A stretch of 64,000 bases of DNA from Lathyrus oleraceus (taxonomy: Eukaryota; Streptophyta; Magnoliopsida; Fabales; Fabaceae), in assembly GCF_024323335.1 (NCBI RefSeq), contig NC_066579.1:3177001-3241000 (forward strand). Direction: 5' to 3'. The notes below the pieces were generated by a model. The model worked only from the letters and a program-made list of their open reading frames with translations. It ran no database searches and was not told where the DNA came from. Both the position numbers and the translations under genes were made by a program. Position 1 is the first letter of the stretch; each line of letters begins with the position of its first letter. This document shows, piece by piece, positions 11,658 through 21,785 of this stretch.

Positions 11658-11668
11658 TATAATAATTG
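11557..11668. repeat. (TTA)n-(TAA)n self-complementary microsatellite
   Basis: About 55 bases of TTA/ATT repeats run into about 45 bases of TAA/AAT repeats with the switch near 11612. The two halves are reverse complements, so the tract can fold into a long hairpin. The corresponding place in copy 2 (about 14480-14500) has only about six ATT units and no second arm. Confidence 0.9.
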
Positions 11669-11813
11669 ATCGGTAACAGTTTAACAAAATTAATATTTTT
11701 CTAGGAGAGTATAACTAATTTTAAAGTACTGTGTTTACCGAAAAAAGTAATTAATACTCTTAAAGATGGGAGCAAAATATACACTAATACATTTTTTATT
11801 TATATTAATATTA

Positions 11814-11995
11814 GGATTTAATTGAAATACACTGACAGTGTAAAAGGATTTTACACCGTCAGTTAATCATTGTCGTTGGATATTGAAACAAAATTGACTT
11901 TTATTTTAAAAATCTATAAAGTAATGCAAACGGGTTATGGTGATGAATCGATTGTGTAAAAAATTTTACACTGACAGTGCATAGTAATTAATCTC
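11814..11995. mobile_element. MITE, Mutator-type by 9-bp TSD
   Basis: A 182-bp insertion flanked by TTAATATTA at 11805-11813 and 11996-12004. The unduplicated copy 2 (about 14640-14665) has the same site with a single TTAATATTA and no insert, which defines the ends precisely. The ends are imperfect inverted repeats of about 30-40 bases containing CACTGACAGTGTAAAA and its complement. A 9-bp target duplication is typical of Mutator-like elements. It is too short to code for a transposase. Confidence 0.85.
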
Positions 11996-12698
11996 TTAAT
12001 ATTAATATTTTATCATTTTTGTAAAAAATAATCATGTTGATTTATATTTGGTTATTAATGGATTTTCTTCCTTTCATATGTATAATTTAATTCCAGACGC
12101 TATAAAACTCTAAATATAGACAATTCTAATATTAGATATACCTAATACAGTAATAGTTTAGAGTATGTGATACATTTTGAGAAGATGCGAAGGCTTGAGA
12201 GTCTATATTGTGCTCATCTCTAAATTTTAAGTTCAAGTCTTTCATATACTAGTTAAAACAAAACTTTACTTTCACATCAATTAAAACTCTTGCCATTGGA
12301 GGATTTTAATTAGTCATTATTTATTCTTTATATTGAGTATCAAATTTTCAAATAAAAGAAGTCTTCAGACTAGTCCGAGCATTCAACCGCCGCGACAGAG
12401 AGAATGTAACAATTCATCAAATTTATTCACGTGTTTTTTTATACAAATAGATAAAATGGAAAGAGATGCATAACTCAACAATAACAGATATAATAAAAAA
12501 CAAAACACGAACTCCCCAAAGCTAACCCAAACTTGAAGTCGGGGTGACACACCAATCCAATCAAGTTCATTCCCAGGACAAAAGTTTGAACATCCCCAAT
12601 CCATAAAACTTAACCAAGGAACCACCATAAAAAAGAATAGAGTTTCTACAAGTCCAAAGCACAAAATATCCAGATCTAGAATCCATCTAACGACTTTT

Positions 12699-14282
12699 TG
12701 TTAGAATAAAATTTTGATTATGCAATATATCTTTAAGTTTTGATGATAAAAAAGAATGAAACAATTTGATACTCTAACAATTTTTCTTAAGTGTGCAGGA
12801 TTCTAAGTTAAAATGACTCTGATAAGTCATCTTCTGATCTTCAAGATACGAATATCTGACATCTGATTAGTCCAGAAAAGTTGACCCATCACAGAGAAAT
12901 CAAATCTGACTCTAAATAGAATGCATCTGAGGAGCAATCAACTGAAGAATCTGACTCTGAAGTTCAAGCTCTGAACCTGAAGACTGAAGAGATATATGAA
13001 GACTCTATAAGAGACACCTGAAGACTCTGCAAGAGATATCTGAAGACTGCAAGAGACATTTGAAATCTGAAGACTCTATAAGAGACACCTGAAGACTCTG
13101 CAAGAGATATCTGAAGACTGCAAGAGACATTTGAAATCTGAAGACTCTATAAAAGACACCTGAAGACTCTGCAAGAGATATCTGAAGATTGCAAGAGACA
13201 TTTGAAGACTATACATTCTTAACACACCATCAGATATCACCTAATCAGAAACTTACGCTGGAAGTATTCAAAATTGCAGTACAATTTCTTTTAAGGAAAG
13301 TACAATTTCTTTTAAGGAAATAATGAATTACTCTCCAAGACTGCTATGGAAAGCATAAACAATTTATTACCTTTAACTCCCACAGCTGGCACAAAATATC
13401 TACTGATTTCCCCAACGGTATCATCTCAAGTGTTATATAAAGGTTTCCCCCTCAACTGAGAATCTGACTCTGAAGTTCAAGCTCTGAACCTGAAGACTGC
13501 ATGAGATATCAGAAGACTCTATAAGAGACATCTGAAGACCCTACAAGAGATATCTGAAGACTGCAAGAGACATTTGAAGACTATACATTCTCAACACACC
13601 ATCACATATCACCTAATCAGAAACTTACGCCGGAAGTATTCAAAATTGTAGTACAATTTCTTTTAAGGAAGTAATGAATTACGCTCCAAGACTGCTATGA
13701 AAAGGACAAAAAATTTATTACCTTTAACTCGCACAGCTGGCACAAAATATCTATTGATTTCCCCAAAAGTATCATCCCAAGTGTTATATAAAGGTTTCCT
13801 TACAACTTGCTGAACAAAACCTTGATACAACTTTGACACAACAACATTCTCATACTCTAAATATTTTCCACTATCATTGTTGTAAGAAATAGTTTCCATA
13901 CAAGCGTTGTTGCTCAATATTGTGTGGTTGTGTTTCTTAAAGTGTGTTTATACTGCTTATCTAGAAGCATCTAGTCAAACACTTGTATTCCTATTTTTTT
14001 TTGTAATTCCTCAAGTGACTTGTTTAAGTATGTAGACTTGAGAGGGCTAAGAGGTTGTTAAACTCTTAGACGAATTTTGTAATATGTTAAGATTAATGGA
14101 TTAAGTCCTTATTGAAGGCAAAATCACATTGGCTAAGTGGACTGGAGTAACATTGAATTTCAAGCTAACCAAGATAAATTCTTTGTGTTGTTAGTATTTA
14201 TTTTGCGTGTGTGGTGTTGTAAAAGTTTTTAATTCCTGTGAAAACAATTCAAACACCTCTTTCTTGTTTTTCTCTACCTTCA
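12699..14282 (+). mobile_element. solo LTR, SIRE/Maximus-type copia
   Basis: Starts TGTTAGAATAAAATTTTG and ends CTACCTTCA, matching the 5' LTR of E1 (15425-16428). It contains the same TATATAAAGG promoter motif and the ACTTGAGAGGGCTAAGAGG block near the end. Flanks are CTTTT (12694-12698) and CTCTT (14283-14287), a 5-bp target duplication with one mutation. There is no internal retroelement sequence, so it is a solo LTR. It is longer than the E1 LTR (1584 versus 1004 bp) because of internal tandem duplications. Confidence 0.87.
12948..13820 (+). repeat. 513-bp internal duplication and 71-bp repeats in the solo LTR
   Basis: AATCTGACTCTGAAGTTCAA starts both at 12948 and at 13461, giving a 513-bp direct duplication with the second copy incomplete. 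Inside the first copy a roughly 71-bp unit built of GAAGACTC...AAGAGA steps occurs about three times (near 12997, 13069 and 13140). These expansions are absent from the 5' LTR of E1. Confidence 0.75.
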
Positions 14283-14318
14283 CTCTTCGCATTCTATCAA
14301 AAACTCAATTCCATGTTC

Positions 14319-14391
14319 AAATATTCACCTCTCGATTCAGAAAAATATTCACCTCTCAATTCAGAAAAATATTCACCTCTCGATTCAGAAT
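14319..14391 (+). repeat. 24-bp x3 tandem repeat
   Basis: ATATTCACCTCTCGATTCAG-type unit starting at 14321, 14345 and 14369. It lies in the 3' flank just before the junction with duplication copy 2. Confidence 0.85.
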
Positions 14392-16428
14392 AAAATTCAA
14401 ACTTGGTATGTTTAATTAATTTATGAATATTTTTTTCATAAATTAATGAATATTTCTGTCAAAATGATTAATTTATGAGTATTTATTATTATTATTATTA
14501 ATTGATCGGTAACAGTTTAACAAAATTAATATTTTTCTAGGAGAGTATAACTAATTTTAAAGTACACTGTTTACCAAAAAAAAGTAATTAATACTCTTAA
14601 AGGTGGTAGCAAAATATTCATTAATACATTTTTTATTTATATTAATATTAATATTTTATCATTTTTGTAAAAAATAATCATGTTGATTTTTATTTGGTTA
14701 TTCATGGATTTTTTTCATTTGATATGTATAATTTTATTCCTGACGCTATAAAACTCTAAATATAGACAATTCTAATATTAGACATATCTAATAATAGTTT
14801 CAGAAATGCTAAAATAACACTACTTTTGACATCTGCACCTTGTTGTAATTTAGTGTAAGCATATCATTTCTCTTTCTTTTTGAGAAGACAAAGAAGGCTT
14901 GAGAGTCTATATTATGCTCATCTCTAAATTTTAAGTTCAAGTCTTTCATATACTAACAATTTATGTGTTAAATGGTTAAAACAAAACTTTACTTTCACAT
15001 CAATTAAAATTCTTACAATTGGACGATTTTAATTAGTCATTATTTACTCTTTATATTGAGTGTCAAATTTTCAAATGAAAAAAGTCTTCAGGCTGGTAGG
15101 AGCATTCAACCGCCGCGACAGAGAGAATGCAACAATTCATCAAATTTATTTGCAGTGTTGGAGTGTTCTTTTATGCAAATAGATTAAACGACACAAAAGA
15201 TGCACAACCCAACAACAACAGATACAACAAAAAAACAAAACGCGAAGCTAACCCAAACCTGAAGCCTGGGTGACACACCAATCCGGCCAAGTTCATTCCC
15301 AGGACAAAAGTTTGAACATCTCAAACCCATAAAACTTTACAAACGAACCATCATAAAAAAGAATAGAGTTTCTACAAGCCCAGAGTACAAAATATCCCGA
15401 TCTAGAATCCATCCAACGACTCTTTGTTAGAACAAGATTTTGATTCTGCAATATATCTCTAAGTTTTGATGATAAAAAAAATGAAACAATTTGGTACCCT
15501 AACAATTTTTCTTAAGTGTGCAGGATTCTAAGTTAAAATGACTCTGATAAGTAATCTTTTGATCTTCAAGATACGAATATCTGACATCTGAATCTGAAGA
15601 CTGCAAGAGATATCTGAAGACTCTGCAAGAGACATCTGAAGACTCTGCAAGAGACATCTGAAGACTGCAAGAAATATCTGATGACTCTAACTTTGAAGAC
15701 TCTGATCATGCTCACTCTAATACATGCTCAACACGCCATCATATATCACCTAACCAGAAACTTATGCTGGAAGTATTCAAAATTGTAGTACAATTCATTT
15801 TAAGAAAACAATGGATTACGCTCCAAGATTGTTATGGAAAGGACAAGAAATTTACTACCTTTAACTCCCAAATATGGTACAAAATCTCTATTGATTTACC
15901 CCCAACGGTATCATCTCAAGTGCTATATCAAGGTCTCCTTACAACTTGCTGAACAAAACCTTGATACAACTTTGACACAACAATGTTCTCATATTCTAAA
16001 TATTTTCCACTATCATTGTTGTAAGAAATAGTTTCCATACAAGAGTTGTTGCTCAATATTGTATGGTTGTATTTCATCGTTTTTAAAGTGTGTTTATACT
16101 GCTTATCTAGAAGCATCTAGTCAAACACTTGTATTCCTGAAATTGTTTGTAAGTCCTCAAGTGATTTGTTTAAGTCTGTAGACTTGAGAGGGCTAAGAGG
16201 TTGTTAAACTCTTAGACATATTTTCTAATCTGTTGAGATTAGTGGATTAAGTCCTCATTGAAGGCAAAATCACCTTGGTCAGGTGGACTGAAGTAGCTTT
16301 GAATTTCCAGCGAATCAGGATAAATTCTTTGTGTTGTTAGTATTTATTTTGTGTGTGCGGTGTTGCAAAAGTTTTTAATTCCCGTGAAAACAATTCAAAC
16401 CCCCCTTTCTTGTTTTTCTATACCTTCA
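14392..16428 (+). repeat. tandem duplication, copy 2 (flank plus E1 5' LTR)
   Basis: The sequence from 14392 repeats that from 11471, including the flank and the LTR entry point CTCTT|TGTTAG. Here the LTR leads into a retroelement body (E1) instead of returning to flank. The MITE is missing. A second copy of the 3' flank (CTCTTCGCATTC...) would be expected after the E1 3' LTR but is not found in the window. Confidence 0.82.
15425..16428 (+). repeat. E1 5' LTR
   Basis: 1004 bp from TGTTAGAACAAGATTTTG to TATACCTTCA. Preceded by CTCTT and followed directly by the primer binding site. Confidence 0.9.
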
Positions 16429-16430
16429 AT

Positions 16431-16442
16431 TGGTATCAGAGT
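16431..16442 (+). promoter_or_regulatory. E1 primer binding site (initiator tRNA-Met)
   Basis: TGGTATCAGAGT, one mismatch from the TGGTATCAGAGC complement of the initiator tRNA-Met 3' end. It lies two bases after the LTR. Confidence 0.85.
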
Positions 16443-16511
16443 TTTGGATTTGTTATTGATTTTTAAATCAAACACTTAACCGTGTAGAGAGACCTGGCTG
16501 AGAAAAACTTC

Positions 16512-18248
16512 ATGTCTAACCCTCCAGTTTTTTATGGAGAAAAATTTGACTACTGGAAGGACAAAATTGAAAGCTTATTTCTAGGCTATGATGCTGATCT
16601 CTGGGATATGGTTATAGATGGTTATTAGCTACCCCTCTCTGCACTTGGTATTCCTATTCCAAGAAGAAGAATGAGTGACGATCAGAAGCGTGCTTTCAAG
16701 AATCACCAGAAAGCAAGAACCATTCTGTTAAACGTTATTTCCTACAACGAGTACGAAAAGATAACCAATAGGGAAACAACAAAAGAAATTTTTGACTCCT
16801 TGAAAATGACGCACGAAGGCAACAATCAAGTTAAAGAGACTAAGGCTCTGGCCTTAATCCTAAAGTATGAAGCCTTCAAAATGGAAGATGATGAAGTTGT
16901 TGAAGTGATGTTCTCAAGGTTCGAAACCTTGGTTGCAAGACTCAAGGTTCTGGAAAAGAAGGATATACTACAGCAGATCACATTAAGAAGATAATCAGAA
17001 GTATTCCCAAGAAGTGGAGACCTATGGTTACAACTCTAAAGTTATCCAAGAATCTGAATAACATAAGTCTTGAAGAACTTATCAGCTCCTTCAGAAGTCA
17101 TGAAATAGAACTAGAAGAAAATGAACCTCAGAAGAAAAGAAAATTTGTTGATCTAAAGTCTAGATCAGAAAGAAGAAATCCAGAAAGGAACAAAACCTTT
17201 CAAGCTGAAGAGGAAGAAGATGGTGACTCTGAGAATGAAGATTCTGATGATAAAGAAGAATTATCTATTCTTTCCAGAAGAATTAAACAACTCTGGAGAA
17301 AAGATAAAACAACTTCAGAAGGCTCAGACATAATGGAGACCGTTCAGATTCAACATCCAGAGGTAGACCCAACAAGGAAGTAACATGTTATGAATGCAAA
17401 GAGCCTAGACACTACAAAAATGAATATCCAAAACTAAATAAGGATAGATCCAGAAAGGAAAGCTTAAATAAGAACTCATTCAAAGAAAAGAAGAAAGGAC
17501 TCATGGCAACATGGGACGACTCTGAATCTGAAGCTTCCAAATCTGATTTTGAAGAGGAGGAAGAAAATGTAACATTCATGGCCACTACCTCTAGAAGTTC
17601 ATCTGAAATAGAGTCTGACTCTGAAGAGGTATTCTTTGACTTTTCTCGTTCTGATATGGAAGCCTGTTTGTCAGAATCCCTAAGCTTGCATCAGAAGCTT
17701 CGACAGAATTAAAGAACTTGAAAAAGGTTCATGAAGAGACTGTTGAAAAGTGTCATAAGCTTGAGAAAGAAGTTTTTGAACTTAAAGAAAATAATTTTAT
17801 TCTTGAAAGAGAAACAAAATTTTCAACTAAGAAATGTTTGAAACTTGAGGAAACTCTTTCTAAAGCTCCACCTACTTCTAACATTATCATATACAAATAT
17901 GATAAAGCATTTCAGAAATTTCTGAACAACGACCTAGAAAGAAGCAAAATGGATTCTATGATATATGGTGTAAGTCATGATAGAAAAAGAGGAATTGGTT
18001 ATGACTCTGATGACGATGATCAGAAACATGCTATAAAAAACAAACCAAAATCTCCTTTCTCTTACCATTGTACACCTGCATAGACACAAAAGTTCAGTAA
18101 CGCTAGAAAACCCAAATTTTTCAAAAACTTTGGGAAAGCTAATCCTAAAGAACCCAAAAGATTCTGGGTACCAAAAGATAAAATAGTGTATGTTGCAGAT
18201 ATCCTATGCAACAGAGATAAAACACCAGTCATGATACCTGGACTCTAG
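16512..18248 (+). pseudogene. E1 gag, broken
   Basis: Starts at ATG 16512 with a FDYWKDKIESLFLGYDADLWDM-like segment, the N-terminal copia Gag pattern. A TAG stop lies at 16626-16628, a frameshift near 16960 and further shifts before 17503 and 17718, plus TAG at 18081-18083. The zinc knuckle near 17390-17430 reads CYECKEPRHYKNEYPKL: the final cysteine has become tyrosine, so metal binding is lost. The 3' end stays in the original gag frame and overlaps the protease frame, as in E2. Relative to E2 the first codons are missing. Related to E2 gag, clearly dead. Confidence 0.88.
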
Positions 18249-19422
18249 ATGCTCGCGACACATGATGGGAAGAAAACATATGTTCCAAAACCTAGAACTT
18301 AAAGATGATGGTTTTGTAGGATTTGGAGGAAATCAGAAAGGAAGAATAAGAGGATCTGGAATAGTTGGTAATCAATCTCTTCCCTCTATTTCTAATATCC
18401 TTTATGCTGAGGGATTAATGCATAATTTGTTATCCATAAGTTAATTAAGTGATAATGATAATGATATTATTTTTAATCAAAAACCGTGCAAGACTGTCAA
18501 TCAGAAAAATGGCAAAGTCCTTTTCACTAGAAAGAGGAAAAACAACATTTATAAAATAAAACTTTTAGATTTGAAAAACCAAAACGTGAAATTCTTGATG
18601 TCTGTTAATGAAGAGCAATGAGTGTGGCATAGACGCTTGGGTCACATTAGCTTGAGGAGGATTTCCTAGCTAAATAAGCTTGAGTTAGTCAGAGACCTTC
18701 CTAAGATGAAGTTTTCTTCAGATGCTCTTTGTGAAGCATGTCAGAAAGGAAAATCTTCTAAAATCACTTTCAAAACCAAAAATGTTGTTTCCACCTCGAA
18801 ACCTCTGGAACTTCTACACATTGATCTTTTTGGACCTGTTAAGACAACGTCAGTCAATGGTAAAAAGTATGGACTTGTCATTGTTGATGATTATAGTTGT
18901 TGGACATGGGTGAAATTCTTAAGGCACAAGAATGAGTCACATTCTGTATTCACCAGTTTTTGTTCAAAAGTGAAAAATGAATATGACTCTAAGATAGTCA
19001 GAGTCATAAGTGATCATGGTGGCGAATTTAAAAACAAACTTTTTGAAGAACCTTTTGACTCTAATGGAATATCCCATGATTTCTCCTGTCCTAGAACTCT
19101 ACAAAAAAATGGAGTTGTAGAAAGGAAGAATAGGAATCTCCAAAAAATATTCAGAACCATAATCAATGCGACTAATGTGGCTAAGCACTTTTGGGAAGAA
19201 GTTGTAACACCACGTTACATTCAGAATAGAATCTCTATCAGACCTATTACGGAGAAGACTCCTTATGAACTGTGCAAGGGAAGAAAACCCAACATTGCTT
19301 ACTTTCATCATTTTGGATGCTCTTGTTTTATTCTGAACACTAAAGACAATCTGAACAAGTTTGACTCTAAGGCACAAAAGTGTATTATGTTGGGATACTC
19401 AGAACGTTCTAAAGGATATTGA
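18216..19422 (+). pseudogene. E1 pol part 1: protease and integrase, broken
   Basis: The protease frame shows WYLDSGCSRHMTG-type similarity, but the catalytic DSG is DSR and the preceding W codon is TGA. A GAG-pre-integrase segment (RRLGHISLRRIS) has several stops (for example 18442-18444). The integrase core from 18706 still has its DD35E residues: Asp codons at 18823 and 19012 and Glu at 19120. The frame ends at a TGA (19420-19422). This copy keeps the integrase that E2 and E3 have lost, so it serves as the reference for their deletions. Confidence 0.87.
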
Positions 19423-21275
19423 GTATACAATACAGAAACACAAATTGTGGAAGAATCAATTCATGTCAAATTTGATGATAATCTTGACTCTATAAGTCAA
19501 AGCCAGTTGAGAAATTTGCAGATCTGGAGATCACACTTGCAGGTTTTAACAAAAAGACAATTGGTTTTGAAGAAATAGAAAGAGGAACTTCAGAAGCACC
19601 TGAAATCACAATCAATCAGAAAAGAAAAAGAAATAGGCAGAATGTCTCTAAAGAACTAATTCTAGGAAACAAGGATGAACCTGTCAGAACAAGATCAACA
19701 TTCAAAGTTTCTGAAGAAACACTTATGGGACTCGTATCTCTGATAGAGACAACATCATGTGAAGAAGATATTCAAGATAAAGAATGAATTCTGGCAATGA
19801 AAGAAGATCTTGATCAGTTTTCCAAAATTGAAGTTTGGGATCTTGTACCAAGACCCAAGGGAACCCATGTGATTGGAACTAAATGGGTTTACAGAAACAA
19901 GCTAAATGAAAAGGGTGAAGTTATCATAAAAAAAGCACGGCTAGTAGAAAAAGGTTATAGTCAACAAGAAGGAATTGACAATAATGAAACCTTTGCTTCC
20001 GTCGTGAGGTTAGAATCTATTCGTCTCCTTGTATCTTTTGTTGTAAATTATTCCATTAAATTATATCAAATGGACGTCAAAAGTGCGTTTCTGAATGGTT
20101 ACATTTATGAGGAATTATATGTCCAACAACCTCCTGGCTTTGAAAATTCAAAACTTCCAGAACATGTTTTCAAACTTAAGAAATCTCTTTACGGTATGAA
20201 ACAAGCTCCCAGAGTTTGGTATGAAAGACTTAGTTCATTTCTTCTGGAAAATGATTTTATCATAAGCAAAATGGACTCCACTCTCTTCTGCAAAAACATC
20301 AGAAACGATCTTATGGTTTGTCAGATTTATGTTGATGACATAATATTTGGCTCTGCTAACCCCTCTATTTGCCAAGAATTTTTTGAGTTAATGCAGGAAG
20401 AATTTGAGATGAGCCTAATGCAAGAACTGAAGTTCTTTCTGGGCATTCAAATCAATCAAACATCAGAAGCCACATATGTCTATCAAAGCAAATACATAAA
20501 AGATCTTCTGAATAAATTTGACATGTCAGAAAGCAAGTCAGCCAAGACTACCATGCACCCTACTTGCATTCTGGAGAAGGAAGAGGTAAGTCAAAATGTT
20601 TGTCAAAAACTATATTGTGGTATGATAGGTTCTCTCCTATATCTGACTGCTTATCATTCTGATATATTATTCATTGTATGTTTATGTGCTAGATTTCAAT
20701 CAAATCCAAGGGAATCTCACTTAACTGATGTTAAGATAATACTTATGTATCTAAAAGGAACACCTAATCTTGACTTGATGTATAAGAAAACACCAGAGTA
20801 TAGGATTTCTAGGTACTGTGATGTAGATTATGCTGGAGATAGGTTAGAACGCAAAAGTACAACTGGGAACTGTCAGTTTTTGGGAGGAAACCTCATCTCA
20901 CGGGCAAGCAAAAGACAATCAACCATTGCACTGTCAACTGCAGAAGCAGAGTACATCTCAACTTCACTTTGCAACACTCAAATGCTCTGGATGAAGAATC
21001 AACTTGAGGACTTTCAGATCTATGAGAGTAATATTCCTATCTTTTGTGATAATATTGTTGTTATCTGCTTAAGTAAGAATCCAATTTTACATTCCAGAGA
21101 GAAGCACATAGAAATTAAACACCACTTTACTAGAGATTATGTTCAGAAAGGGACAATTATTTTAAAATTTATAAATACAGACCATCAATCGGCTGATATC
21201 TTTACAAAACCCTTAGCTGAAGATAAATTTCTCTTCATTCTAAAAAAATTAAATATGGAAGATTGCCCAGAATGA
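19423..21275 (+). pseudogene. E1 pol part 2: reverse transcriptase-RNase H, broken
   Basis: After a frameshifted linker, one open frame from 19797 to 21275 encodes 492 residues. It starts in the copia RT ([15 protein letters not shown]) and has SAFLNGYI, LYGMKQAPRVWYERL and the catalytic YVDDIIFGS. RNase H follows with DVDYAGDRLERKSTTGN and ALSTAEAEYIS. The RT/RH part is surprisingly open, although upstream parts are dead. Several usually conserved positions are changed, such as YHSDILF where relatives have TRPDILF. Confidence 0.88.
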
Positions 21276-21785
21276 CTCTGAACCTGTGTTTCTCATCTCT
21301 GATGTAAAATTACACTATGACTCAAGTATATGATGTTTATCTGATTCTGATTCTGATACATCTACAAGTTAGAAGACATCCCTATCAGAAACCTCTCTAG
21401 TCAGAAACCTTTGGTATTCTTGACTCCAAAAACATCAACATGTGGTCGCTTAAACGTATGGCTCTGGCTCTTCTAGACACCTGTCTAGCTCAAAACTCAA
21501 GGGCCAAACTGTTGGGATCCTCTTGAGCAGTGTGCAAATCTTAAGATTAGACACCCATCATTAGTTGCATTTAATTCTTCCCACGTTTGTCAAAACTCGG
21601 TTTTAGCAATAATAAATTTTGTTGTTCCCTCTAAGCTAACGCCGTCCTTTTTGAATTGTTTGAACTTGTGTTTATATACTCCCACGACTCCCACATTCAC
21701 ACTTTCACTACTCACAACTTACACAAACCCAAAAACCCCAAACTTCTCTACAATTTCTCTTCATCTCCTTCACTACAACATCATC

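Larger units (their letters stand above)
11471..14391 (+). repeat. tandem duplication, copy 1
   Basis: About 2.92 kb beginning AAAATTCAAACTTGGTATG. The same sequence restarts at 14392. Copy 1 contains flank (11471-12698), a solo SIRE-like LTR (12699-14282) and 3' flank (14283-14391). The flank matches copy 2 (14392-15424) with moderate divergence. The differences include an expanded ATT/AAT microsatellite and a MITE present only in copy 1. Confidence 0.85.

Noticed and set aside
12383..12664. 93-codon hydrophobic minus-strand ORF as a membrane protein
   Set aside because: It lies in duplicated flank, the copy-2 counterpart is not open, and no family is recognised.
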